DNA of 64,000 nucleotides from Streptomyces hundungensis (GTDB lineage Bacteria > Actinomycetota > Actinomycetes > Streptomycetales > Streptomycetaceae): positions 2,976,001-3,040,000 of the forward strand of contig NZ_CP032698.1 in the NCBI RefSeq assembly GCF_003627815.1, in the 5' to 3' direction. Positions 52,083-59,641 of the stretch are shown here, piece by piece. The position numbers and the translations under genes were made by a program. Every line of letters begins with the position of its first letter. Position 1 is the first letter of the stretch. Under the pieces are notes generated by a model that was given only the letters and a program-made list of their open reading frames with translations, was not told where the DNA came from and did not search any database.

Positions 52083-52763
52083 TCAGCCCCGGGCCCGCAG
52101 GCGGTCCGTGCTGTCCTCACTCGGCTGTACGACGACGATGCCCTGGCCCGAGAAGGCCATCTGGTACGCCTCTCCGCTGCCCCGGCCGATCAGCGAGGAC
52201 GCCTTGAAGCTGCGCTTGCCCTTCACCTTCAGGTTCGGGGACCAGGCGACCAGGGCGTCCGGGTCGACATACGTCTCGTCCTCGCCGCTGCCGCAGTCGA
52301 CGACGACCGGCGTGCCGCGCGAGGTCAGGGCGACCCAGCCGGAGCCGGAGATCTTCACGTTGAACAGGCCCTGACCGGCGAACTTGGCGAGGCCCTTGAC
52401 CCGTTCCACGCCCCACTGGAGGCTCGCGTCGAAGGCCAGCACATTGGTGCCGTTGACGGAGAGCGCGTCGTTGTCGAGGTGGACGATCACGACGTTGGCG
52501 CCGTAGTCGGCGAGGTAGAGCAGGCCGTCGCCGGTGCACTTCATGAGGGGCGTGCCCTCGCCGGTGATCCAGTCCCGGGCCATCTGGCGCACGGCGGGCG
52601 GGTTGGGCTCGTACTGGATGAAGCCTTCGTAGGCGACCATCGAGCCGACCCGCGCGAACAGGTCCTGGCCGGTGGCCATGGCCACCTTGAGCATGGCGCT
52701 GCCGTGGTTCTCCATACGGGCCGCGACGGGGGTGGGGGCATAGCCCGCGAGCTGCTGGTTCAT
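52083..52763 (-). CDS. AIM24-family protein 2
   Basis: A 226-residue AIM24 protein: LFARVGSMVAYEGFIQY, KCTGDGLLYLADYGA and VAWSPNLKVKGKRSFKAS. The gap to the next gene is 14 bases, so an operon is likely. Function unknown. Confidence 0.82.
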   Translation of the reverse strand: MNQQLAGYAPTPVAARMENHGSAMLKVAMATGQDLFARVGSMVAYEGFIQYEPNPPAVRQMARDWITGEGTPLMKCTGDGLLYLADYGANVVIVHLDNDALSVNGTNVLAFDASLQWGVERVKGLAKFAGQGLFNVKISGSGWVALTSRGTPVVVDCGSGEDETYVDPDALVAWSPNLKVKGKRSFKASSLIGRGSGEAYQMAFSGQGIVVVQPSEDSTDRLRARG

Positions 52764-52776
52764 TCTTCGGGCTCCC

Positions 52777-54435
52777 TCAGACCTCGTACGGCTGGACGAC
52801 GATGAAGTTGCCGGGAGCGCCCCGGAACTGGAGGTTGACGGACTCGCCGCTGTGCCCGGGATAGGCGTTGCGGCGCAGCCGGACCTGGCTGGAGACGATC
52901 ACCTGGGACGCGGCGGACCAGGCGACGATCGCGTCGCTGTCGGCGAACGTGGTCGGGGTGACCGGCAGGACCACCGGGGTGCCCTGCGTCATCACGACGA
53001 CGGTGCCGCTGCCCTGGAAGAGCATGGTGAACAGCGCGCCGCCCGGGATGCCGTGCCCCTCGATGCGGCGGACCTCGTACTGGAGCGACTCGTCGAAGGC
53101 GAGGACGTGCTCCGCGGAGACGCAGATGCCGTCGCCCTGGAGCTCGATGGGGTGCAGATAGGCGCTGTTCTCCGCGAGGAAGACCTGGCCGCGGCCGGTA
53201 CAGCGCATCAATTGCATTTCCTGGCCGGTCGCGTTGCCGACGATCCGGCCGGCGAACCCGGCTCCCTTGTAGCCGAAGTCGACCTTGCCCTGGTACATGA
53301 CCATGCTGCCCTGGCGGGCCAGGACGGGCTGGCCTCCGGCTCCGAGGTCGACCCGGACCAGCTGCTTGTTCTGCGCGGTCCAGCGCTGGCCTGTGGGCAG
53401 CTCCTTGTACATCTGCATCGCGGCGTGCAGGCCGCCCCCTTGGGGGACTCCTTGCGGCTGACCATAGGGGGCGGGCTGGCCGTAGGGCGCCCGCTGACCG
53501 TAAGGGGCGGGCGCGCCCGGCGGCGGTGTCTGACCCGGGACGTGTCCGGGGCCCTGCCCGTACTGCGGCTGCTGGGGAGGCTGTCCATAGGGCGGCTGCT
53601 GCGGCTGCCCGTAGGGCGCCGGGGCGGGCGGCGGCACGAGGCCGGGCACGAGGTGCATCGGCGCGGCGATGGTCGGCGCCGCGTGGATCTGCGGGCTGGG
53701 CGCGGGAGCCGGCGGCGGGGTGGATCCCGGGGGCGGCGGCGCGTAGTGCTGCGTGGCGGCCGGGGCGGGCGCGCCGAACGAGGGCGCGGGCTGCGGCGCC
53801 TGCGCGGGGGCCCCGAACTGCGGGGCGGGCGCGCCGAGTTGGGGCGGCGGGGCGAAGCCCGGGGAGGCGGTCCCCGGCCCGGGCTGCTGCACGACCTCGG
53901 GCTCCTCCTCCAGGACCTCGCCGCCGAAGTTCTTCAGGAGGGCTTCGAGGCCGCCGTCGAAGCCCTGGCCCACCGCGGCGAAGCGCCAGACGTCCTTCAG
54001 GTAGAAGTCGCCGAGCATGACGGCCCGTTCGGTGCTGAATTCCGCGCCCGTGAACGCGTACCGCACCACTTCCTCGCCGCCGGCGACGACCCGGATGTAA
54101 CCGGGGCCCACCTGCGACATCTGGCCGGCGCCGTCGAGGGTCGCGGTGAAGGAGAGCCGGTGGATGGTGGACGGGACGCGGTCGAGGGTGACGCGGAACG
54201 ACTCGGTGTCGCCGGACTGGGGGCCCAGGAGCTGGATGGACTCCTCGGGGGATTTGGGCTGGTTGAAGAAGACGAAGTAACGGTCGTCGGACAGCTGCTC
54301 GTTGGCGTCGAGCCCGAAGCAGCTGATGTCGAAGGTCAGCCCCGGACCGCCGATCTGCACGCCCACGTACAGATCCGTCCCCGCCGTGAGATCACTGACC
54401 TTGGCCTTGTGGCCGCGCTGGAATTCCCTGGCCAT
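52777..54435 (-). CDS. TerD-AIM24 fusion protein
   Basis: A 552-residue protein with a TerD domain (about 1-180), a long Pro/Gly/Gln/Ala linker (about 185-335) and an AIM24 domain (about 340-552). The TerD calcium-binding loop is visible in DANEQLSDDRYFVFFNQ and the second in GDFYLKDVWRFAAVG. TerD proteins are tied to tellurite and phage-related stress and bind calcium. It starts the AIM24 set, 14 bases ahead of the second member. The joint function is unknown; a surface or membrane stress complex is inferred. Confidence 0.85.
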   Translation of the reverse strand: MAREFQRGHKAKVSDLTAGTDLYVGVQIGGPGLTFDISCFGLDANEQLSDDRYFVFFNQPKSPEESIQLLGPQSGDTESFRVTLDRVPSTIHRLSFTATLDGAGQMSQVGPGYIRVVAGGEEVVRYAFTGAEFSTERAVMLGDFYLKDVWRFAAVGQGFDGGLEALLKNFGGEVLEEEPEVVQQPGPGTASPGFAPPPQLGAPAPQFGAPAQAPQPAPSFGAPAPAATQHYAPPPPGSTPPPAPAPSPQIHAAPTIAAPMHLVPGLVPPPAPAPYGQPQQPPYGQPPQQPQYGQGPGHVPGQTPPPGAPAPYGQRAPYGQPAPYGQPQGVPQGGGLHAAMQMYKELPTGQRWTAQNKQLVRVDLGAGGQPVLARQGSMVMYQGKVDFGYKGAGFAGRIVGNATGQEMQLMRCTGRGQVFLAENSAYLHPIELQGDGICVSAEHVLAFDESLQYEVRRIEGHGIPGGALFTMLFQGSGTVVVMTQGTPVVLPVTPTTFADSDAIVAWSAASQVIVSSQVRLRRNAYPGHSGESVNLQFRGAPGNFIVVQPYEV

Positions 54436-54541
54436 GCGTACCGACCGTCCCCCATCCCGAGGTGATTGCGTCGCGCCAGGCTAACGGCTGCCTCGGACAA
54501 TCGACGAAGCCGCTACACATTCGGTACACAACCGCCGACCC

Positions 54542-55138
54542 TCACTCCCCACGGGCCGCGGGCAGGTGGGGAAGGCGGTCGGCGGCGACCACGCCCTCCA
54601 GATAGCCGCGGGCCCGCTCGGTGCGCGGATAGGCGTCCAGGAGCTGCCAGAAGCGCGGCCCGTGGCCGGGCACGAGGAGGTGGGCCAGCTCGTGCAGGAG
54701 CACATAGTCGACGACGTATTCGGGCATCCCCTGCAAGCGGTGCGAGAGGCGGATGCTGCCCTCGGCGGGGGTGCACGAACCCCAGCGCGTGTTCTGGTTG
54801 GTGACCCAGCGCACCGATGCGGGACGGGCCCGGCCCTCGAAGTACTGCTCGGACAGCCGCTCGGCGCGCTCGGTCAGTTCCGCGTCGCCCAGCATGCGCT
54901 TGCTCTCCTGCGCGGCCAGTTTGTCGAGCATGACGGTGACCCAGCGCTGCTCCTCGGCCTCGGACATCCGGGCCGGGATCAGCACGATGGTGCGATCGCC
55001 CTCGCGGTAGGCGGAGACCGTCCTGCTGCGCCGGGCGCTGCGGCGGACCTCGACCGCGCTCGTCGCCGCGCCGCGGGGAGGCAGCCGGGACGGGCTGCGC
55101 GGCGGGCTTCCGGCACTCTTCAGTGGGTCGGCGGGCAC
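54542..55138 (-). CDS. YgjP-type (DUF45) zinc metallopeptidase
   Basis: A 198-residue protein with the WLM/SprT-like HExxH motif and third ligand: LLHELAHLLVPGHGPRFW (HELAH...H, near 157-168). NQNTRWGSC and SHRLQGMP precede it, as in YgjP proteins. Its partner could be a restriction or repair system elsewhere; none is adjacent. The first 30 residues are Pro/Arg-rich. Confidence 0.85.
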   Translation of the reverse strand: MPADPLKSAGSPPRSPSRLPPRGAATSAVEVRRSARRSRTVSAYREGDRTIVLIPARMSEAEEQRWVTVMLDKLAAQESKRMLGDAELTERAERLSEQYFEGRARPASVRWVTNQNTRWGSCTPAEGSIRLSHRLQGMPEYVVDYVLLHELAHLLVPGHGPRFWQLLDAYPRTERARGYLEGVVAADRLPHLPAARGE

Positions 55139-55362
55139 GCCCCGACGTTACCCGCTGTCAGTGGGGGAAGTCCCGCCTCCGGGACGGTTGAGCCATGACC
55201 CATCCGCCGGGGTGCGGCATTCGAATGACTAATACCCCCCGCCTGTGGACAACTTTTCACGCCTCGCGACGCGGCCGGGCACTCTGACCTCATGCCGCAC
55301 GACGGCCCGCGACCGGGCGGGTTCCAGGGATGTGCGGGTGGTACGACGACGGGGGTTCGACC

Positions 55363-56499
55363 ATGCATCCGATGCTGAAGCCGGCACTGCGCAGGGCCTG
55401 GCGGGACCGGGCGACCGTGCAGTTCGGGATCACACCCGCGCAGGCGGTGGTCGTGTCGCCGGTGGATCCGGCGACGGGCCACTTCCTGGAGCTGCTCGAC
55501 GGCACACAGGGCCTGCCGATCCTGTACGAGCGGGCGCGCGCCCTGGACATGACGCCGGAGCGGGTGGACGAACTGCTGGCACGGCTGACGGCGGCCGGCG
55601 TGGTGGACGATCCGACGGCCTCGGGCCCGGCGGCCGATGTCTTACGCGGCCGGGCGGACACGGCGGAGCGACTACGGCCGGATCTGGCGTCGCTCTCCCT
55701 CATCCACCCGGAGCCGGGCGACGCGGCGCGCACGCTCGGGGCCCGCAGAGCCATACGGGTCCAGGTGCGGGGAGCCGGGCGGGTGGGCGCCACCATCGCT
55801 GCCGTGCTGTCGGGCGCCGGGGTGGGCCGGGTCGACGTCCTGGACGGGGGTGTGGCCCGGCCGGGCGATGTGGCGCCGGGTGGACTGCCCGAGCGGGCCG
55901 TCGGCGAGCGGCGGTCGACGGCGGCGGGCCGGCTGGTGCGGGACGCGGCGCCGGGCGGGCCGCCGCGCCAGGGCCGGGGCGCCGAGCCGGACGCGCTCCG
56001 CCTGATCGTGGCCGCCCCGCGCGAGGCCCTCGATGTGTACGCGCCGAACGAAGCGGATGCCGAGGAGTGGGTCGGGGCCGGAATTCCCCATCTGTACGCG
56101 GGAGTTGTGGAGGCGACGGGTGTGGTCGGGCCGCTGGTGCTGCCCGGCGGCACCGGGTGTGCGGGATGTCTCTCGCTCGGCCGCACCGAGCGCGACCCGG
56201 GCTGGCCGCGGCTGCTGGCCCAGTGGCGCTCCGGGCGCCAGAGGCGCGCCGCGACACCCGCCTGCGATCTGGCGCTGGCCACGGCGGTGGCGGGGCTCGC
56301 GGCGGCACACGCGCTGGCGTTCCTCGACGGTGATCTTCCGGAGACCACCGGGAGCCGCTGGGAGGTCTCGCTTCCCCGGCTCGACTGGCGATCCACCCCG
56401 ATCGAGCCCCATCGGGACTGCTTCTGCGGGGCGGTCGGGAACACTCGGGGGGAGCGGGCCTCCGCGGCCGTGGGGCCACACGACACAATGGCCCGGTAA
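55363..56499 (+). CDS. E1/ThiF-like protein with a TTA codon
   Basis: A 378-residue protein with an N-terminal winged-helix-like domain (about 1-85) and an E1-type Rossmann domain starting RVQVRGAGRVGATIAAVLSGAG (residues about 130-150). Cys pairs GCAGC and DCFCG may bind zinc as in E1 proteins. The NLNRQ-type nucleotide residues of active E1 enzymes are not recognisable, so it may be a leader-peptide-binding homologue rather than an adenylyltransferase. Leu94 is TTA (55642-55644), making translation depend on the bldA tRNA. Start at 55363. Confidence 0.75.
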   Translation: MHPMLKPALRRAWRDRATVQFGITPAQAVVVSPVDPATGHFLELLDGTQGLPILYERARALDMTPERVDELLARLTAAGVVDDPTASGPAADVLRGRADTAERLRPDLASLSLIHPEPGDAARTLGARRAIRVQVRGAGRVGATIAAVLSGAGVGRVDVLDGGVARPGDVAPGGLPERAVGERRSTAAGRLVRDAAPGGPPRQGRGAEPDALRLIVAAPREALDVYAPNEADAEEWVGAGIPHLYAGVVEATGVVGPLVLPGGTGCAGCLSLGRTERDPGWPRLLAQWRSGRQRRAATPACDLALATAVAGLAAAHALAFLDGDLPETTGSRWEVSLPRLDWRSTPIEPHRDCFCGAVGNTRGERASAAVGPHDTMAR

Positions 56500-56539
56500 C
56501 GCCTGCGAGGGCGCTGCTGTCTGGGATTTGGAGGGGCTC

Positions 56540-57910
56540 ATGTCTGATCTTCCCCGGAAGGCGGTCACCCGGACCGCCAAGCTGGCCGCGCTGCCCCTTG
56601 GCTTCGCCGGCCGGGCGACGTGGGGCCTGGGCAAGCGGATCGGCGGGAAGTCCGCGGAGCTGGTCGCCCGGGAGCTCCAGCAGCGCACCGCCGAACAGCT
56701 CTTCAAGGTCCTTGGCGAGCTCAAGGGCGGGGCGATGAAGTTCGGGCAGGCGCTGTCCGTCTTCGAGTCGGCCCTGCCGGAGGAGGTCGCGGGTCCCTAC
56801 CGGGCCGCCCTGACCAAGCTCCAGGAGGCGGCGCCCCCGATGCCCACCCGTACGGTCCACGCCGTGCTGGAGGAGCGCATCGGTGCAAAGTGGCGGGAGC
56901 TGTTCCTGGAGTTCGACGAGAAGCCGGCCGCGGCCGCATCGATCGGGCAGGTGCACCGGGCGGTGTGGCACGACGGGCGGGAGGTGGCCGTCAAGGTGCA
57001 GTATCCGGGGGCCGGCCAGGCGCTGCTGTCGGATCTGACCCAGCTGAGCCGGTTCGCGCGGCTGCTCGGCCCGCTGATTCCGGGGATGGACATCAAGCCG
57101 CTCATCGCCGAGCTGCGCGACCGCGTCTCGGAGGAGCTGGACTACGCGTTGGAGGCGCGGGCCCAGCGGGAGCATGCCGAGGAGTTCGCTGGCGACGCCG
57201 ATGTGCTGGTCCCCGATGTGGTGCACCAGTGCGACCAGGTCCTGGTGACCGAGTGGATCGAGGGGATACCGCTCTCGGACGTGATCAGGGACGGCACGCC
57301 CGAGCAGCGCGACCGGGCCGGGCAGTTGCTGACCCGGTTCCTGTTCTCGGGGCCGGCCAGGACCGGGCTGCTGCACGCCGATCCCCACCCGGGCAACTTC
57401 CGGCTGCTGCCCCCCGAGAAGGAGGGCGGCCCGTGGCGGCTGGGCGTCATGGACTTCGGCACGGTGGACCGGCTGCCCGGCGGGCTGCCCGCGACCATCG
57501 GCGAGTCCCTGCGGATGACGCTGGAGGGCGAGGCCGAGGCGGTCTACGAGCTGCTGCGCGGCGAGGGCTTCGTCAAGGACTCGATCGAGCTCGACCCGGA
57601 CGCGGTCCTCGACTATCTGCTGCCGATCATCGAGCCGGCCCAGGCCGACGCGTTCACGTTCAGCCGGGGCTGGATGCGCGGGCAGGCTGCCCGGATCGCC
57701 GATCCCCGCTCCCCCGCGCACCAGTTGGGCAAGCAGCTCAATCTGCCGCCGTCGTATCTGCTGATACACCGGGTGACGCTGTCCACCATCGGGGTGCTGT
57801 GCCAACTGGAGGCGACGGTGCGCATGCGGGACGAGTTGGAGGCCTGGATGCCCGGCTTCCTGGCCGAGCCGCAGGGTGCGTCGGAGCCGGTGGCGGTCGA
57901 GAAGGGCTGA
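56540..57910 (+). CDS. ABC1/UbiB-type (AarF) atypical kinase
   Basis: A 456-residue protein-kinase-like enzyme. The KxGQ motif (MKFGQALS, about residue 68), the Ala-rich loop AAAASIGQVHRA, the VAIK-type VAVKVQYPG, the catalytic HADPHPGN and DFG are all in place. The ABC1 family supports quinone and isoprenoid-lipid metabolism; this Streptomyces paralogue's target is unknown. It follows the E1-like gene by 40 bases, with GGAGGGG before the ATG. Confidence 0.88.
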   Translation: MSDLPRKAVTRTAKLAALPLGFAGRATWGLGKRIGGKSAELVARELQQRTAEQLFKVLGELKGGAMKFGQALSVFESALPEEVAGPYRAALTKLQEAAPPMPTRTVHAVLEERIGAKWRELFLEFDEKPAAAASIGQVHRAVWHDGREVAVKVQYPGAGQALLSDLTQLSRFARLLGPLIPGMDIKPLIAELRDRVSEELDYALEARAQREHAEEFAGDADVLVPDVVHQCDQVLVTEWIEGIPLSDVIRDGTPEQRDRAGQLLTRFLFSGPARTGLLHADPHPGNFRLLPPEKEGGPWRLGVMDFGTVDRLPGGLPATIGESLRMTLEGEAEAVYELLRGEGFVKDSIELDPDAVLDYLLPIIEPAQADAFTFSRGWMRGQAARIADPRSPAHQLGKQLNLPPSYLLIHRVTLSTIGVLCQLEATVRMRDELEAWMPGFLAEPQGASEPVAVEKG

Positions 57911-57949
57911 GCCCGGGGCTGGGGCCGGGGGCTCAGGGGCGGGACGGCG

Positions 57950-58141
57950 CTACCACCAGGTGGCGTCGAGCCGGCCTTCGATGGCTCTGATGTTGGCGCG
58001 GGCGCAGTCGTCGCAGTAGTAGCGTCCGGTGCCGTTCTCGACCGAGTAGGTCCAGGTCGGCGGTGGGCCCTCGCCCGGGGCCGGGGTTCCGCAGTGGGAG
58101 CACACGATGGTTTCGGCCACCGGCCGATTCTGGTCGTCCAC
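57950..58141 (-). CDS. Small zinc-ribbon protein (63 residues)
   Basis: A 63-residue protein with two CxxC pairs (CSHCG near residue 15 and CDDC near 46) around WTYSVENGTGRYY, probably one zinc ribbon. Function unknown; similar small proteins are common in Streptomyces. The start is uncertain: GTG 58141 lacks a clear ribosome-binding sequence and GTG 58120 is possible. Confidence 0.65.
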   Translation of the reverse strand: MDDQNRPVAETIVCSHCGTPAPGEGPPPTWTYSVENGTGRYYCDDCARANIRAIEGRLDATWW

Positions 58142-58190
58142 CTCGCGACGATACCGCCGCGCTCGGCCCTTCGGGGCCACAACGCACCGC

Positions 58191-58218
58191 GGGGGCCGGT
58201 CCGTTCGGACCGGCCCCC
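58191..58218. terminator. Bidirectional terminator-like hairpin
   Basis: Thirteen-base arms (58191-58203, 58206-58218) with a two-base gap, 36 bases past the 58254 stop of the small basic gene. Confidence 0.65.
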
Positions 58219-58253
58219 CTTCTTGCCGCGTACGTTCTGTTGCTAAGTGGACG

Positions 58254-58517
58254 TCAGTGCATGACGGCCATGGCGAGGGCACGGCGGGCACGCATCGACG
58301 CGCGCTCGGCGCGCCGCTGCATGCGCCGGGCGGCGACCAGGCGTACCGCCTGGCGCTCCACCTCGGCTTCCCGCAGGCGCTGATGCATATGGGCACGCGC
58401 CATGGCTTCTGGCATGAGTTGCATTTCGAGGGTCCTGTTCTGACGCGACTCGTTCGCGCCGGTGGTGGTGAAGTCTGGGGTCGCGGAGCCGGTGGGCTCA
58501 CTTGCGGACGTCGTCAT
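58254..58517 (-). CDS. Small basic protein downstream of wblC
   Basis: An 87-residue protein, unrecognised. The first 30 residues are Ser/Thr/Pro-rich; the rest is a long Arg/Ala/Met-rich helix (LREAEVERQAVRLVAARRM, RRAERASMRARRALAMAVM). It follows wblC by 56 bases on the same strand and may be co-transcribed. The ATG at 58517 has only a weak ribosome-binding sequence. Confidence 0.55.
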   Translation of the reverse strand: MTTSASEPTGSATPDFTTTGANESRQNRTLEMQLMPEAMARAHMHQRLREAEVERQAVRLVAARRMQRRAERASMRARRALAMAVMH

Positions 58518-58573
58518 CGGGGCCTGCTTCTGGGGGTCGTTCGTTCGGGGCTGGTCGATGGTTCCCGGGCGGT

Positions 58574-58942
58574 TCATGCGGCGACCGGGTTCTTGCGCGG
58601 GCGACCACGCGGCCGCTTGCGGGCCACGACCACACCCTGGACGAAGAGCTCCCCGCCCCAGACGCCCCACGGCTCGCGCCGCTCCTTGGCACCCGCGAGG
58701 CAGGCGGCCATCAGGGGGCAGGTCTGGCAGAGCGACTTGGCGTACTCGACGTCCGCCGGGGACTCGGCGAAGAAGACCTCCGGGTCGAAGGAACGGCAGG
58801 GGACGGGTACGCCGAGGTTCTCGATGGCGTCGTCGAGCGCGGTGAGCGCGGTGAGGGGAGTCAAGGCGGGGTCCTCCGTGAGACCGGACGGGGGGAGAGT
58901 CGGGGCGGGCGGTACGGACGGGGCGTGCGCTTCGAGTTGCAC
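58574..58942 (-). CDS. wblC: WhiB-like antibiotic-response activator WblC (WhiB7)
   Basis: A 122-residue iron-sulfur regulator of intrinsic resistance to ribosome-targeting antibiotics. The four cluster ligands Cys49, Cys72, Cys75 and Cys81, the GVWGGE turn (93-98) and the C-terminal AT-hook RGRP (112-115) that binds AT-rich DNA are all visible. The GTG at 58942 has GAGGAA nine bases ahead. Upstream lies a leader of about 640 bases with an ORF, a hairpin and an AT-rich promoter, in keeping with reported attenuation and self-activation. Confidence 0.92.
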   Translation of the reverse strand: MQLEAHAPSVPPAPTLPPSGLTEDPALTPLTALTALDDAIENLGVPVPCRSFDPEVFFAESPADVEYAKSLCQTCPLMAACLAGAKERREPWGVWGGELFVQGVVVARKRPRGRPRKNPVAA

Positions 58943-59051
58943 GGTGTTTTCTTCCTCGTCTTGTCGGCTGTGTCGGTCCGGCCGGTCGGCCGGGTGTCGG
59001 CTGGTACCGAGGCCCCCTTCGCTCCGCCCGTCCCGGTTCGGGACAAACAGA

Positions 59052-59086
59052 AGGGCCGCGGATCCCTGGTGGGGTTCCGCGGCCCT
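59052..59086 (-). terminator. Attenuator-like terminator in the wblC leader
   Basis: Eleven-base perfect arms (59052-59062, 59076-59086) are followed on the minus strand by TTCTGTTTGT. It begins 22 bases after the upstream ORF stop and about 110 bases before the wblC start. Confidence 0.75.
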
Positions 59087-59108
59087 GAAGGCTCCTGCCT
59101 GATCCTGA

Positions 59109-59462
59109 TCAGGCTGGATCGCTCCAGGGTTCGAGCCCACGGAAGGCCCACATCGTGTGGTGCTGGTACTTCTTCGTCTGCTTCTCGGCTCCCGCACCGG
59201 TCGCGGCGAGGGCGTGGGCCTGGGCCCGTCCCTTCGCTACTGCTGCTCCCGGCGCCTGGATCGGTCGCTCATTACGCTCATCACGCACGGGGAAGCTCGC
59301 CAGGGAGGCCGGCATGACGGCGGAGAGGCCGAGCAGACCGAAGACGCCGGTGGACAGACCGGTGCCCTGGAAGGAAGAGCCGAGCGTGCAGGTGGCGGCG
59401 ACCGAGCGGTCCGTCACTTTGGTGCTGATGAAGCTGGTGTCGATCTGAATGAAGCTGGCCAC
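59109..59462 (-). CDS. 117-residue leader ORF upstream of wblC
   Basis: The GTG at 59462 follows GAGGAGG by eight bases, one of the strongest ribosome-binding sites in the window. The product starts MASFIQIDTSFISTKVTDRS and has no known domain; a moderately hydrophobic stretch lies near residues 35-60. Its stop is 22 bases before the hairpin. It may be a translated sensor ORF whose stalled ribosomes decide termination, as reported for whiB7/wblC leaders, or a separate gene. Which residues matter is unknown. Confidence 0.65.
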   Translation of the reverse strand: MASFIQIDTSFISTKVTDRSVAATCTLGSSFQGTGLSTGVFGLLGLSAVMPASLASFPVRDERNERPIQAPGAAVAKGRAQAHALAATGAGAEKQTKKYQHHTMWAFRGLEPWSDPA

Positions 59463-59528
59463 TGGTCTCGCCTCCTCTCGGCGTCTCGGGGACTTCGGCC
59501 TCGCGGCGTGATCCCATGCGTATGCGGA

Positions 59529-59548
59529 TAAGTACAGCTAAGTACAGC
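59529..59548 (-). repeat. 10-bp direct repeat in the wblC leader
   Basis: TAAGTACAGC occurs twice without a gap (59529-59538, 59539-59548), between the promoter and the leader ORF. Possible operator or RNA element; unassigned. Confidence 0.7.
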
Positions 59549-59591
59549 ACGGAGACCAGGCTTCGGAGAAGCTCTTGTTTCCGTGGTTAAG

Positions 59592-59631
59592 AACCTATGG
59601 GGATTCCCCTGGCGGGCGCAAACTATTTTTT
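59592..59631 (-). promoter_or_regulatory. Predicted WblC-type promoter
   Basis: Minus strand: an AT-rich tract (GAAAAAATAGTTT, 59620-59632) abuts TTGCGC (59616-59621), then an 18-base spacer and TAGGTT (59592-59597). AT-rich DNA directly upstream of -35 is the hallmark of WhiB7-activated promoters. Confidence 0.6.
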
Positions 59632-59641
59632 CGACGAGTTT

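Noticed and set aside
59600..59612. GGGGAATCCCC in the wblC promoter region as a sigma-R -35
   Set aside because: No GTT at 18-19 bases downstream; it lies in the spacer of the predicted WblC-type promoter.
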